Shown: piece by piece, positions 15,811-24,820 of the stretch
Position numbering within the stretch: the first letter of the stretch is position 1
Layout: every line of letters starts with the position of its first letter
DNA from: Bog-473 sp036489775
GTDB lineage: Bacteria; Actinomycetota; Acidimicrobiia; Acidimicrobiales; RAAP-2
Direction: 5' to 3'
DNA length: 64,000 nt
Assembly: GCA_036489775.1 (NCBI GenBank)
Contig: DASXFC010000064.1
Location: 42,463 to 106,462, forward strand
Notes under the pieces: model-generated
Told to the model about the DNA's origin: nothing
The model's database searches: none
What the model saw: the letters and a program-made list of their open reading frames with translations, nothing else
Program-made: the position numbers and the translations under genes

Positions 15811-16554
15811 ATGCGGCAGTCGATTTCGGTGGTGCAGTTGAACAGGATCGGCGCAGTAGCCGTGCCGATCGGCGTGGCCGCAGTGATCATCCCGTGGCGG
15901 ACCACCTTCGCCTTGCCCGCCGCGGCCCTCATTCTCGTGGCTGCCATCGCGGTGCTCTCGATACGTGGTGACCGCGCCTCGGGCTACCTGGCCGCCATCG
16001 TGGCCACACTTTCCTTCGACTTCTTCTTGACGCGACCGTACGAGCGGCTGTCCATCATCAGCCGTCCCGACATCGAGACCACGATCTGCCTGTTTGTGGT
16101 CGGCGTCGTCATCACCGAGGTCTCGGTGCTGTCGAGGCTGCGGCACCAGCGCGCCCTCGACGAGTCGGGCTACGTGGCCCTCATGCACCGGGTGTCCGAG
16201 GAAGTGGCCTCGGGACGAAGCACGGCCGAAGTCATCGAGGCCGCTCGTACCGGCCTCATCGCTCTCCTCTCCCTGCGTGCTGCCCGCTACGAGTCAGGAA
16301 CGGCCGAACGCCGAAGGGCCCGGGTCGAACCCGACGGCACCATCATCAGTGGCGCCATCACCTGGAGCAACGAGAGCCTCGGCTTGCCCGGACCCGAATT
16401 GGAGATCGCGGTCCGGGACCGCGGCCGCCAGATCGGGCGGTTCGTGCTCACCCCGACTCCAGGGCTTCCGGTCCCGACCCGGCGCCTGATGGTGGCCGCC
16501 GCTCTGTGCGATCTGGTCGGATCAGCGCTGGCCTCGGTGCCCCGGTCAGCCTGA
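15811..16554 (+). CDS. DUF4118 (KdpD transmembrane-like) membrane protein
   Basis: 247 residues, ATG behind AGGAGG. Four hydrophobic segments fill residues ~12-110, with ATLSFDFFLTRPYERLSI between them, the signature of the KdpD-type DUF4118 sensor membrane domain. The rest is soluble: a short coiled helix and a compact GAF-like stretch (IALLSLRAARYESG ... ELEIAVRDRGRQIGRFVL). No histidine-kinase domain follows, so it is a stand-alone sensor-like protein. It is divergent from the 57-residue gene. Confidence 0.82.
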   Translation: MRQSISVVQLNRIGAVAVPIGVAAVIIPWRTTFALPAAALILVAAIAVLSIRGDRASGYLAAIVATLSFDFFLTRPYERLSIISRPDIETTICLFVVGVVITEVSVLSRLRHQRALDESGYVALMHRVSEEVASGRSTAEVIEAARTGLIALLSLRAARYESGTAERRRARVEPDGTIISGAITWSNESLGLPGPELEIAVRDRGRQIGRFVLTPTPGLPVPTRRLMVAAALCDLVGSALASVPRSA

Positions 16555-16571
16555 CGTCAGGGGGAGTCCCC

Positions 16572-17015
16572 TCAGCGTGGGCTCGCCACAAAGATGGGGA
16601 TCACCCGCTCCGTCCTCTCCTGGTACTCGGCATAAGACGGGTATGCCTCGACGGCGCGCTCCCACCACTGGGCCCGTTCGTCACCCTTCACCTCTCGGAC
16701 GACGACGCTGAAGGGCTCCGGGCCGTCCTGGAGCAGCACGTCATCGGGATAGGCGAGGAGGTTGTAGTACCAGACGGGATTCTGGGGCGCACCACCCATG
16801 GAAGCCACCAAGGCGTACTCACCGTCGTGCTCGACCCGCATGACCGGGGTCTTACGGACCTTGCCGCTTTTGTTCCCCCGTGTGGTGAAGATGACGATCG
16901 GCAGTCCCGTGGCGAGCAACGTGTTGGCCCGTTGGCCACCAGAGTTCTCGTATTCGGCAACTTGATCTCGCACCCATTCCGATGGGCTCGGCTCATACTC
17001 CCCTTCAGGCACCAT
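16572..17015 (-). CDS. Ddn-like deazaflavin (F420)-dependent nitroreductase family protein
   Basis: 147 residues. Matches the Ddn/PNPOx-like split barrel: PIVIFTTRGNKSGKVRKTPV, YALVASMGGAPQNPVWYYNL, and C-terminal YAEYQERTERVIPIFV. Members use reduced F420 on quinones, nitro compounds or unsaturated substrates. AAAGG lies 6 bases before the ATG. It is convergent with the DUF4118 gene (17-base gap) and precedes the sugar transporter end. Confidence 0.93.
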   Translation of the reverse strand: MVPEGEYEPSPSEWVRDQVAEYENSGGQRANTLLATGLPIVIFTTRGNKSGKVRKTPVMRVEHDGEYALVASMGGAPQNPVWYYNLLAYPDDVLLQDGPEPFSVVVREVKGDERAQWWERAVEAYPSYAEYQERTERVIPIFVASPR

Positions 17016-17082
17016 GACGAACCTTTCTCACTCGCAAATGTCTTGGCTTGAACCTACGGGCTAAGGCTCGGCCACCAGGCCT

Positions 17083-18381
17083 TCAGGTGCTGGTTGAGCC
17101 TCGCCGCCTCACCAGGGAGTCGACCGTCACCGCGGCCAGCAGCACCAAGGCGGTCGCCATTTCCGACCCGGCCGTGCTCACACCGATGAGGGCCAGCCCG
17201 TTGACGACGGCGGCGATCAGGATTGCCCCGAGGAGCGCGTGCACCGCCTTGCCCCGTCCTCCAAAGAGGCTGGCGCCGCCGATGACCGCGGCGGCGACCG
17301 CGTAGAGCACCAACGTGCTGCCGTCGAAGCCCACAGAGATCGAGCCCAACTGCGATGCCGACACCACGCCGGCCATCCCGGCGGTGAACCCGGAGAGCAT
17401 GAAGGCGATGGTGCGAATCAGGTTCACGTTGATGCCGGCTCGGCGGGCCGCCTCTGGACTGGCGCCAATGGCGTAGATGTACCGGCCGGTCCGGGTTCGG
17501 CCCAGCAGCCAGGTCCACGCCATAACGATGCCAATCACAATGGGAAACACCCAGGGCACGCCACGGAGCGGCGCGAGATTCCCCCGGTTCAGGTTGCAGA
17601 CCCAGACGAGCACGACACCAGCCGCGGCCGCGGCGGCGACGGTCAGAATGGTGATGCTCAGTGGAGGTGCGCTGAGGCCCTTGGCGTGGCGGCGGCTGGT
17701 GCGCACGATGGAGGTCACCGCGTAGAGCCCGACCACGACGACCAGAAGGATCCAGCTGGCCGTCGTGCTCAAGTACCCGTACACCAGGTCATTGATGTAC
17801 TTGTCGGTGCTGGTGGTGATGACACCGCCCACCGCGCCATGAATGATGTCGAACAGCCAAATCAGCACGCCGGCGAAGCCGAGCAATCCCGCCAAGGTCA
17901 CCACGAAGGAAGGCAGGTGAAGCCGGGTGATCAGGAAGCCCTGCAGGGCGCCGAGCCCCGCACTCACCAGAAGCCCCACGATGATGGCGGCCCACCACGG
18001 CCACCCGTAATAGGGCAACATCAAACCAGCCATGACCGTCGCCGCGATGCCGGCCAGGTAGCCGACGGAGAGGTCGATCTCGCTCAGCAGGAGGGCGAAC
18101 AACTCGGCCAATCCGAGCATCACGAAGACCGCCGCCTGGACGAACAAATTGACGATGTTGCCGGCCGAGAGGAACTTCGATTGCTGGACCTGGAAGATCA
18201 CCACAATGGCCACGAGGCCGGCCACGATCGGCAGCACGCCGCTGTCGCCGTTCCGAATGCGCCTCACCCAGGCCCGGACATACTCACCGAGCGAGTCCGC
18301 TAAAAGTTCCGGGGCGGCCGCCACCACGTTTTCGACCTGTGCCTCTGCGGCCGCTCCGTTACCTTTTGTCGGCTCGTCCAC
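17083..18381 (-). CDS. sugar-type ABC transporter permease
   Basis: 432 residues, GTG start behind GAGGAGG. About ten or more hydrophobic segments. Typical of XylH/RbsC-like permeases: LAELFALLLSEIDLSVGYLAG (conserved around EIDLS), GYL-type loops, and a C-terminal VLYAVAAAVIGGASLFGGRG motif where the ATPase couples. It is larger than RbsC (~320), as XylH is. It follows the ATPase gene by 46 bases. Confidence 0.92.
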   Translation of the reverse strand: MDEPTKGNGAAAEAQVENVVAAAPELLADSLGEYVRAWVRRIRNGDSGVLPIVAGLVAIVVIFQVQQSKFLSAGNIVNLFVQAAVFVMLGLAELFALLLSEIDLSVGYLAGIAATVMAGLMLPYYGWPWWAAIIVGLLVSAGLGALQGFLITRLHLPSFVVTLAGLLGFAGVLIWLFDIIHGAVGGVITTSTDKYINDLVYGYLSTTASWILLVVVVGLYAVTSIVRTSRRHAKGLSAPPLSITILTVAAAAAAGVVLVWVCNLNRGNLAPLRGVPWVFPIVIGIVMAWTWLLGRTRTGRYIYAIGASPEAARRAGINVNLIRTIAFMLSGFTAGMAGVVSASQLGSISVGFDGSTLVLYAVAAAVIGGASLFGGRGKAVHALLGAILIAAVVNGLALIGVSTAGSEMATALVLLAAVTVDSLVRRRGSTST

Positions 18382-18427
18382 CGCTCCTCCTCAACACCGT
18401 TGTGCCATGCGAATTGATAGAGCTCGT

Positions 18428-19231
18428 TCAGGATCCTGCGGTGCCGACGCTTTCGGCGGTTGACGCATTACCGGAGTGTCCAGTGGTCATGAATTCCACC
18501 ACCGACTGCGTCGTGAAGTCAGAGGCAGGACCACTGGTGGCCAGGCCGCCGAGATAGAGAACCGCGATGTCGTCGGCCACCTCGAAGACATCGACCAGGT
18601 TGTGCGAAATCATCAGCACGGTGGTGCCACGGCTGGCCAGCCTCTTGATCAGGTCGAGCACCATCCGGGTCTGGGCCACCCCGAGAGCCGCCGTCGGTTC
18701 GTCCATGATGACCAGACTGGCGTTGGACATGACCGCCTTAGCCACTGCCACCGATTGACGTTGGCCACCGGATAGCGAGGCCACCGGCTGGCGGATGGAT
18801 CGAACAGTCGTGACGGATAGCTCTTTGAGTATCTCCCGTGCCGCGATCTCCATGCTGGTTTCGTCCAGCGTCCAGTGGCGCATCTTCTCGTGGCCCAGGA
18901 ACATGTTCTGGACGATGTCAAGGTTGTCGCACAGGGCGAGGTCCTGGTAGATCGTGGTGATCCCGAGCGCCTCGGCATCCTTCGGGCTTTTCAGCTGGAC
19001 GGGTTTGCCGCGCCAGAGGATCTTGCCCGAATCGGGCTCCCAGAGCCCCGAGATCGTCTTGACCAGACTGGACTTGCCGGCTCCGTTGTCCCCGACCAGG
19101 GCGGTGACTCGTCCCGTTTTGATCTCGAGGCTGACGTTATTGACGGCCCGTACGGCGCCGAAGGTCTTCGACACTCCCTGCAATGAGATGAGCGACTCCC
19201 CTTCGGGCACTTGACTCCCCTCCGTCGTCAC
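18428..19231 (-). CDS. sugar-type ABC transporter ATP-binding protein
   Basis: 267 residues, one nucleotide-binding domain. Walker A GDNGAGKSSL near residue 47, Q-loop YQDLALCDNLD, signature LSGGQRQSVAVAKA, Walker B LVIMDEPTAAL and the switch His in MISHN. Single-domain ATPases of this sort pair with XylH-like permeases in actinobacteria. GTG at 19210 is a second start with its own GGAGGGGAG site. The gene sits downstream of the binding-protein gene, separated by hairpins. Confidence 0.93.
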   Translation of the reverse strand: MTTEGSQVPEGESLISLQGVSKTFGAVRAVNNVSLEIKTGRVTALVGDNGAGKSSLVKTISGLWEPDSGKILWRGKPVQLKSPKDAEALGITTIYQDLALCDNLDIVQNMFLGHEKMRHWTLDETSMEIAAREILKELSVTTVRSIRQPVASLSGGQRQSVAVAKAVMSNASLVIMDEPTAALGVAQTRMVLDLIKRLASRGTTVLMISHNLVDVFEVADDIAVLYLGGLATSGPASDFTTQSVVEFMTTGHSGNASTAESVGTAGS

Positions 19232-19255
19232 CGCGACACCCTCCCCTCAGCCTGC

Positions 19256-19285
19256 CCGCCTCTTCCGCCGAAGCGGAAGAGGCGG
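19256..19285 (-). promoter_or_regulatory. strong intercistronic hairpin
   Basis: CCGCCTCTTCCGC and GCGGAAGAGGCGG form a perfect 13-bp stem around a CGAA tetraloop, between the binding-protein stop (19351) and ATPase start (19231). No T-run follows, so it is more likely an mRNA-stabilising or partial-attenuation structure that raises binding-protein output than a full terminator. Confidence 0.7.
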
Positions 19286-19301
19286 ACCCGGCATGAGATA
19301 T

Positions 19302-19340
19302 GTCCCGAACGATCCGGGACGATACAGGGACCGAGGTCCC
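19302..19340 (-). promoter_or_regulatory. two further hairpins in the same gap
   Basis: GTCCCG...CGGGAC (19302-19320) and GGGACC-ga-GGTCCC (19327-19340) lie just after the binding-protein stop. With the 13-bp stem they form a run of three inverted repeats. The two share the GGGAC core and could also pair with each other. Confidence 0.5.
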
Positions 19341-19350
19341 GATGCACTGG

Positions 19351-20544
19351 TTACGGGGTGATGCCGGCAGCCGTGCAGTCAGCCGCGTACGGAGCGGCAC
19401 AGAGCTGAGCGGCCGGAACGAAGTTGTCGGCGATGATCGTCGACTTCATGTTCTTCGTCGTGACGTATTCCGGCGTCAGCAACACGGAGGGCACCGAAGT
19501 ACCGCTGGTGGTGTCCGTCGTCTTGCCGTTGACCAGGTCGGACGGAGGCTTCTGCCCGGCCCTCAGGTACAGAGCAAGTGCCGACGCCGCCTCAGCCTCG
19601 AGGAAGATCGGCTTGTAGACGGTCCCGCACTGGTAGCCCGACAGCACGTTGTCCAAACCGGTCAGCGTGGCATCCTGCCCGGTGGTCGGGAAGGTCTTTG
19701 GTGCAACGTGCAGCGACTGCAGGTACGTGATGATCGGCGAACCCGTCTCGTCGTTCGGGATCAGCGCGGCATTGATGTTCGGGTGAGCCGTGTAGGCCTC
19801 CTGGAACTCCGTCTCCGCCGTCGTGGTCGTCCAGGTGTCAGCCGTGTTGGTGACATCGACCCACTTCCCAGACTTGAAGTAGGGCTTGAGCACGGCGTCG
19901 TAGCCCTGCGCAAAGAGGGTGGCGTTGTTGTCAGTGGCCGCACCGTGCATGACGACGACTTGGGGCTTCTTGACGTGCCAGGCCGCGACACAGGACACCA
20001 GCGACTGGCCGATCAGCTTGCCGACGGCGACGTTGTTGAAGCTGACGTAGTACTGGCGACTCCCGCCCAGCGTCAGACGGTCGTAGTCGATCACATCGAC
20101 TCCGTGCGACTTGGCGTAACTCTCAATGGAGGCACCCACTCCAGAGTCGAGCGGGTCGACCATGAGCACGGTGGCTCCGTTGGTGATGTCTGTCTCGGCG
20201 TCGGTCAACTGCGTCGAGTCAACCCCGAGGGCGTTCTGCACCACGAACTGGGACGAAGACAATCCCGCCGTTTTCAGTGCCTTGGTGATGTCCGGCGCGT
20301 CGAACTCCACGTACCGGGTCGAGCTCACGGTGTCGGGCAGGATCGCCGCCACCTTGCCCTTACCGGCCTTGGCCAGGGATTTTAGTTGCTTCATGGCCGT
20401 AAAACGGTTGGTAAACGACGTGGCCGGCAATTTGGACGGGCCCTTAGTACTGGCGGCCCCCGAAACAGTGGCGGTCGCCATCATCAGCCCCATCACCAAA
20501 ACCAGCACAACGCTTCCCAGCTTGCTGAATTTCGCTATACGCAC
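19351..20544 (-). CDS. sugar-type ABC transporter substrate-binding protein
   Basis: 397 residues from GTG at 20544, chosen because GGGGG lies 5 bases upstream; the frame opens further to 20661 but that part is not family-like. A signal peptide follows (FSKLGSVVLVLVMGLMMATA); no lipobox Cys is evident. Periplasmic-binding-protein type 1 fold: KVAAILPDTVSSTRYVEFD, TNGATVLMVDPLDSGVGA, IPNDETGSP, PTTGQDATLTGLDNVLSG. This matches XylF/ChvE-like binders of monosaccharides. First gene of the transporter operon. Confidence 0.9.
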   Translation of the reverse strand: MRIAKFSKLGSVVLVLVMGLMMATATVSGAASTKGPSKLPATSFTNRFTAMKQLKSLAKAGKGKVAAILPDTVSSTRYVEFDAPDITKALKTAGLSSSQFVVQNALGVDSTQLTDAETDITNGATVLMVDPLDSGVGASIESYAKSHGVDVIDYDRLTLGGSRQYYVSFNNVAVGKLIGQSLVSCVAAWHVKKPQVVVMHGAATDNNATLFAQGYDAVLKPYFKSGKWVDVTNTADTWTTTTAETEFQEAYTAHPNINAALIPNDETGSPIITYLQSLHVAPKTFPTTGQDATLTGLDNVLSGYQCGTVYKPIFLEAEAASALALYLRAGQKPPSDLVNGKTTDTTSGTSVPSVLLTPEYVTTKNMKSTIIADNFVPAAQLCAAPYAADCTAAGITP

Positions 20545-20755
20545 TTGCACCCCCAAGCTCGGGACCCCAAACCTCAGGTCCGTTCTCTGTAATGCCCCCC
20601 GGTCCAGCGGTCCGAACGGCGGCGCAGAACCCAAAAGGCCTACGTGAAGGAATCTAGCCAATTGTTTCTGCCGCGTGTCCGATTAGCGACTTTTTGGATA
20701 ACCGGCCCATCGACCTCCGGTTTCATGCTCAACGGTCCAGCCGCGAGCAGCTCTG

Positions 20756-21430
20756 CTAACGCTTCTGAACCACGCTGACCCCGTCGCCGATGGGAAGTAG
20801 GACCACCTGGACCCGGTCATCGGCCGCGATGGCGTCGTTGAGGGCCCGGATCGCCGCCACGTTCTCGCTCTTTTCGCCATCATCGACCACCCGTCCGTGT
20901 TGCAACATGTTGTCCAGCAGGATCAGCCCACCAGGACGAAGTCGGGCCAGGATCTCCTCGTAATAGACGGGATAGCCCGTCTTATCGGCATCGATGAAGG
21001 CGAAGTCGAACACCTCATCCTTGGGCAGGGCGCGCAGGGTCTCCGCACCCGGGCCAATCCGCAGTTCGATCCGGTCGGCCACGCCGGCTTCGTCCCACAC
21101 TCCTCGGGCGATGGAGGTCCATTCCTCGCTGACATCACAACAAAGCAGGTGACCACCCGGGCCGATGCCACGGGCCACAGCCAGGGCCGAGTATCCGGTG
21201 AACGTCCCCACTTCGATGGCTCGCTTCACTCCCATGGCGCGGACCAGCATCTCCATCAGAACTGACTGATCGTCGCCGATCTGCATGCCGGCCGCGGCGC
21301 CGGTCTTTTCCTGCGTGATGCGCTGCAGCTCGAGCTGCAGCTCATCGGGCGGGCTCGAGTGGGCCGCTGAATAGTCGTCGATGGCCGGATCGATAAAATG
21401 GCTCCGTCGTCGAGCAGTCGGTGTGGTCAT
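20756..21430 (-). CDS. class I SAM-dependent O-methyltransferase
   Basis: 224 residues, CCoAOMT/catechol-OMT-like. Seen: IEVGTFTGYSALAVA (SAM motif I), CCDVSEEW, DFAFIDADKTGYP (metal-binding Asp), and LILLDNMLQHGRVVD (metal-binding Asp/Asn). Methylates a hydroxyl on a phenolic or similar acceptor using divalent metal. The start ATG has AAGGGATGAGAAG upstream. It follows the VOC gene by 9 bases, so likely one operon. Confidence 0.94.
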   Translation of the reverse strand: MTTPTARRRSHFIDPAIDDYSAAHSSPPDELQLELQRITQEKTGAAAGMQIGDDQSVLMEMLVRAMGVKRAIEVGTFTGYSALAVARGIGPGGHLLCCDVSEEWTSIARGVWDEAGVADRIELRIGPGAETLRALPKDEVFDFAFIDADKTGYPVYYEEILARLRPGGLILLDNMLQHGRVVDDGEKSENVAAIRALNDAIAADDRVQVVLLPIGDGVSVVQKR

Positions 21431-21439
21431 GAGGTCTTC

Positions 21440-21856
21440 TCATCCCTTCTTTGTTCGGGTTCTGGTCACCTTCGACACGATCTCGACCAGGTTGCCGTCC
21501 GGATCGCGCAGGAGCGCATTGCGGTTGTTGTTGCCGGTGTCATGGGGTGGTTGGACCACCGGGACCCCGGCGGCCACCAGCTCAGCGAAAGACTGATCGA
21601 CATCGTCACACCAGATCACCAGCACCATGGCGGGGCTGCCTGGTACGGCCTCCACGCCATGGACCTCGAGGGCTGCCTCGACCGTCCCCAGCCCGAGGGT
21701 GAAGCCATGGAGTCGCAACTCGACATGGGTGGGCACGCCCTCCCGTGGGGTCCGGAACGCTTCGGTGAACCCCAACAGGTCGCCGTAGAAGTGAATCCCG
21801 GCCTCGATGTCACGGGTGTAGAGGTTGACCAGCCCGTCAACGAACACGGAGCCCAC
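21440..21856 (-). CDS. VOC/glyoxalase-family protein
   Basis: 138 residues from GTG at 21856; an ATG-type start at 21931 would overlap the upstream gene by 44 bases and its first residues are not family-like. One complete VOC domain: VNLYTRDIEAGIHFYGDLLG, a central TLGLGTVEAALE strand, VLVIWCDDVDQSF and the terminal RDPDGNLVEIV. Such proteins are metal-dependent dioxygenases, isomerases or resistance proteins; substrate unknown. Confidence 0.88.
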   Translation of the reverse strand: MGSVFVDGLVNLYTRDIEAGIHFYGDLLGFTEAFRTPREGVPTHVELRLHGFTLGLGTVEAALEVHGVEAVPGSPAMVLVIWCDDVDQSFAELVAAGVPVVQPPHDTGNNNRNALLRDPDGNLVEIVSKVTRTRTKKG

Positions 21857-21887
21857 GGTAGCGGGGACTCCTGCGCCAATGACGTCC

Positions 21888-22268
21888 CTACCCGGCCAGG
21901 TCCTGCGAGCTGAAGGAGGCCTCGCCCCCACCGAGATTCCAGCTGACCACCCGGCGTGGATGGATGCGGATCAGGTTGTCGGGCTCCCCCACCTGCTCGG
22001 CCGCACCCCGGATCTCTAGAAATCGCATGCCGGCCGCTCCTTCACCGACGGCGTCATCGACCACGAACGACACCGCGGGATGGCTGGCGATGTTCTTGTA
22101 CTTGGCCGAAGTCGCATTATTGAACCCACCGATGTCGATGGTGCCCAGCTCAGCGTTGTAGCTGAATCCCACCGGCTTGTTCTGGGGTGTGCCATCGGGA
22201 GCGATGGTGGCCAAGCGGCCCTTGCTCTGACTGTTCAGGTAGCTGACGTAGGTCTCATCGAGCGGCAT
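21888..22268 (-). CDS. PPOX-class F420-dependent oxidoreductase
   Basis: 126 residues, start behind AGGAGGCACCAG. Split-barrel pattern: GRLATIAPDGTPQNKPVGFSY, then ATSAKYKNIASHPAVSFVVDD, and RIHPRRVVSWNL near the C-terminus, as in Rv1155-type F420-binding proteins. Reduces unknown substrates with F420. It leads the run VOC then O-methyltransferase on the same strand. Confidence 0.92.
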   Translation of the reverse strand: MPLDETYVSYLNSQSKGRLATIAPDGTPQNKPVGFSYNAELGTIDIGGFNNATSAKYKNIASHPAVSFVVDDAVGEGAAGMRFLEIRGAAEQVGEPDNLIRIHPRRVVSWNLGGGEASFSSQDLAG

Positions 22269-22393
22269 CTGGTGCCTCCTGTCGGGCTGCCCCGACGCTA
22301 CCGGGAGCGGCCGTGAGTCATACCTCCGAGGTCAGCGGGGTACAGACTGAGACGGTGCCGCCATCGCGGTGCCCTCAGATTGGACGGTGCAGC

Positions 22394-22711
22394 ATGACGA
22401 CGACGCTTCGGGTGCACAGGGAAGCCCCGGGCATCGGATTCGAGCTTCGACGCGGCACGTTCACCGTGTCCCTCGACGGGACCGCCATTGGCACCATCGA
22501 CTGGCAGGGCACCCTCGAGGTCCCGATCGATCCGGGGCGCCACGTGGTCAAGGCCGAGGTCGGCCGCTACTCCAGCCGTCCGCAGACCTTCGATGTGGCC
22601 GAACAAGAAACGGCATCCTTCCGCTGCCACGGCGCCATGCTCTGGCCTCGGTTCGTGCTGTCACTGTTCGTCACCAACCTGGCCATCAACTTGCACGAGG
22701 CGAAGCTCTAA
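22394..22711 (+). CDS. PEGA-like small membrane-associated protein, unknown
   Basis: 105 residues from ATG 22394; the open frame upstream crosses the divergent promoter region. Residues ~20-75 form a beta-rich repeat-like unit with TFTVSLDGTAIGTIDW, PIDPGRHVVKAEVGRYSS and QTFDVAEQETASFRC, resembling a PEGA/surface beta-sandwich. A single hydrophobic stretch LWPRFVLSLFVTNLAI near the C-terminus could anchor it. No function is assigned. Confidence 0.65.
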   Translation: MTTTLRVHREAPGIGFELRRGTFTVSLDGTAIGTIDWQGTLEVPIDPGRHVVKAEVGRYSSRPQTFDVAEQETASFRCHGAMLWPRFVLSLFVTNLAINLHEAKL

Positions 22712-22725
22712 CCGAGAACGACCGT

Positions 22726-23559
22726 CTACTCCCCCGCCACGATGCGGGTCAGGTCCTCACCCCACACCACGTCGCCGGAGTACGCACCCTGCACGATCTT
22801 GAGCCACTCGACGGCACTCCCGGGCGCCGGCGTCGGGATCTGATGGGTCAGCACCAGGGTGGGCACGCCGGCCCGAGCCGCCGTCTCCGCCGTCTCGGTC
22901 AGCGTGGAGTGGTAGTCGACGGTGTCGACGAAGCGCTGCACCGGCACCATCCGGACCAGGTCCTCCCGTAACACCGTCTGCACGTAGACATCGGCCCCCT
23001 CGAGCAAGGTATTCAGACCGGCACAGGGCTTGGTGTCGCCGGCCAGGACGACAGCCTGCCCTTCAGACTCGATCCGGTACCCCACCGTGGGCTCGACCGG
23101 CCGATGGTCGGTGGCCCCGACCACGATCTCCACCGGCGCATGGTCCAACCGGTCACCAGGCGAGACTTCGTGCACCTCGACCTGGGGGCCCCAGGTCAGA
23201 TCGTCGTGGTGGGCGATCCGGTACGACACATCGGCGGCCAGCATGGCCATCAGGCCGTCGACCATGGCCTGGGTCCCGGGCGGCCCATAGATCCGAAGCG
23301 GTGACGGAACCGGACTCATGACCCACCGCGTCGTCACGACATCGTTCAGGTCACAGATGTGATCGCTGTGCAGGTGGGTCAGGCAAACCGCGTCGAGCAT
23401 GGGCGGCAGGCAGCCGGCGGCCACCATGCGCATGCACACACCACGACCGGCATCGACCAGAATCCGGCGACCCCCGGCCTCGACCAGGGTGGCGGCACCG
23501 GCGCGCGCCGCATCGGGGAGCGGGTTCCCCGTTCCCAACAGGGTGATGGTGATGGCCAC
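22726..23559 (-). CDS. MBL-fold metallohydrolase (RNase Z-like)
   Basis: 277 residues from GTG at 23559. Seen: TLLGTGNPLPDAARAG, the metal site THLHSDH near residue 62, VVLAGDTKPC (bridging Asp) and a C-terminal VLTHQIP (last His). This is the tRNase Z/arylsulfatase-like branch of the metallo-beta-lactamase fold; short length argues for a small-molecule hydrolase. It starts 2 bases after the acyl-CoA dehydrogenase stop, so they are co-expressed. Confidence 0.93.
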   Translation of the reverse strand: MAITITLLGTGNPLPDAARAGAATLVEAGGRRILVDAGRGVCMRMVAAGCLPPMLDAVCLTHLHSDHICDLNDVVTTRWVMSPVPSPLRIYGPPGTQAMVDGLMAMLAADVSYRIAHHDDLTWGPQVEVHEVSPGDRLDHAPVEIVVGATDHRPVEPTVGYRIESEGQAVVLAGDTKPCAGLNTLLEGADVYVQTVLREDLVRMVPVQRFVDTVDYHSTLTETAETAARAGVPTLVLTHQIPTPAPGSAVEWLKIVQGAYSGDVVWGEDLTRIVAGE

Positions 23560-23561
23560 GG

Positions 23562-24752
23562 TTAGCTCCGGGGGACGTCTTTCCAGGGCACGTCCTTGTC
23601 GCCCCTGGCGTCACCGGGCAGGCCGAGCACGCGCTCACCCAGGATGTTGCGCATCACTTCGGAGGTGCCCCCCTCAATGGAGTTGGCCCGCACCCGCAGG
23701 AACAGCTTGCGCGGGTCGGGGTTGGTCATCCCGATCAGCTCGGGTCGGACCATGGGGTAGCCGGCCGGGAACAGCATGCCGTCGCTGCCCATCAGGTCCA
23801 TGCACAGGTCGTAGACGACCTTGTTCTCCTCGGCCATGGCCAGCTTGGCCACTGACCCCTCGGGGCCGGGTGTTCCGGCCTTCCGCGTCGCCGCGGCCCG
23901 GGCGTTGGTCATCGAGTAAGCCTCGGCCTTGATCCAGCTCTTCATGACCCGGTCCTTCAGCGCCAAGGCCTGCTGCGAGGTATCGCCGGTCCAGCGCTCC
24001 TTCCAGAGTCGCAGCACCTCAGCCATGGGGCCGCCGCCGCGCCGGGTCACCGCGCCACCGATGGAGACCCGCTCGTTCATCAGTGTGGTCACCGCCACCC
24101 GCCAGCCGTCCCCTTCGGGGCCGATGCGATCGGCGTCGGTCAGGCGGACATCGGTGAAGAAGACCTCGTTGAACTCCGCCTCCCCGGTGATCTGGAACAG
24201 CGGGCGGATTTCCACCCCCGGTGCGTGCATGTCGACCAGGAACGCCGTCATCCCGCGGTGCTTGGGGAGGTCGGGGTTGGTGCGGGCGATGATCAAGCCG
24301 AACGACGAGATGTGGGCCAGCGTGGTCCAGACCTTCTGGCCGTTGAGGACCCACTCCTCCCCGTCCTTCTCGGCCTTGGTGGCCAGTCCGGCCACGTCGG
24401 ACCCGGCGCCCGGTTCGCTGAAGAGCTGGCACCAGATCTCCTCATTGCTGAAGAGCGGTCGCAGGTAGCGGGCCTTCTGCTGGTCGGTCCCGTGCGCCAC
24501 GATGGTGGGGGCGCACATGCCGTAGCCGATGGGGTTCTTGATGCCGGCGATCGGCGCACCGGCGGCGGACAGGCGGGACTGCGCCCGCTGCTGGTCGCTG
24601 GGTTCGAGGCCCAGCCCGCCGTTCCCTTGGGGGTTATGGACCCAGGCCAGGCCCCGGTCATACTGCTCGCGCAGGAAGTCCTCCGGCTTGGTGTCCTGGG
24701 GCGGGAGGTCGGCGAGCAGCTGGTCAACCAGCTCATCAACGTTCGGACTCAT
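23562..24752 (-). CDS. acyl-CoA dehydrogenase family protein
   Basis: 396 residues. FAD-flavoenzyme pattern: QLFSEPGAGSDVAGLATKAE with EEWVLNGQKVWTT, middle beta-domain VFFTDVRLTDADRIG, and C-terminal ANSIEGGTSEVMRNILGERV. Oxidises an acyl-CoA to the 2-enoyl-CoA; the electron acceptor would be ETF. The catalytic Glu position was not fixed from sequence alone. Divergent from the hydrolase at 24821 with a 68-base gap. Confidence 0.94.
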   Translation of the reverse strand: MSPNVDELVDQLLADLPPQDTKPEDFLREQYDRGLAWVHNPQGNGGLGLEPSDQQRAQSRLSAAGAPIAGIKNPIGYGMCAPTIVAHGTDQQKARYLRPLFSNEEIWCQLFSEPGAGSDVAGLATKAEKDGEEWVLNGQKVWTTLAHISSFGLIIARTNPDLPKHRGMTAFLVDMHAPGVEIRPLFQITGEAEFNEVFFTDVRLTDADRIGPEGDGWRVAVTTLMNERVSIGGAVTRRGGGPMAEVLRLWKERWTGDTSQQALALKDRVMKSWIKAEAYSMTNARAAATRKAGTPGPEGSVAKLAMAEENKVVYDLCMDLMGSDGMLFPAGYPMVRPELIGMTNPDPRKLFLRVRANSIEGGTSEVMRNILGERVLGLPGDARGDKDVPWKDVPRS

Positions 24753-24820
24753 GGCCGAACCATATAACTTGCCTGGGTGCCCCTCCCGGTCGTGAGCTGC
24801 GCCGTCAGACCGCCCGGCGC

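Noticed and set aside
17239..18303. 354-codon plus-strand frame over the permease
   Set aside because: Highly charged, His/Asp/Gly-rich shadow; the permease on the other strand has clear TM segments.
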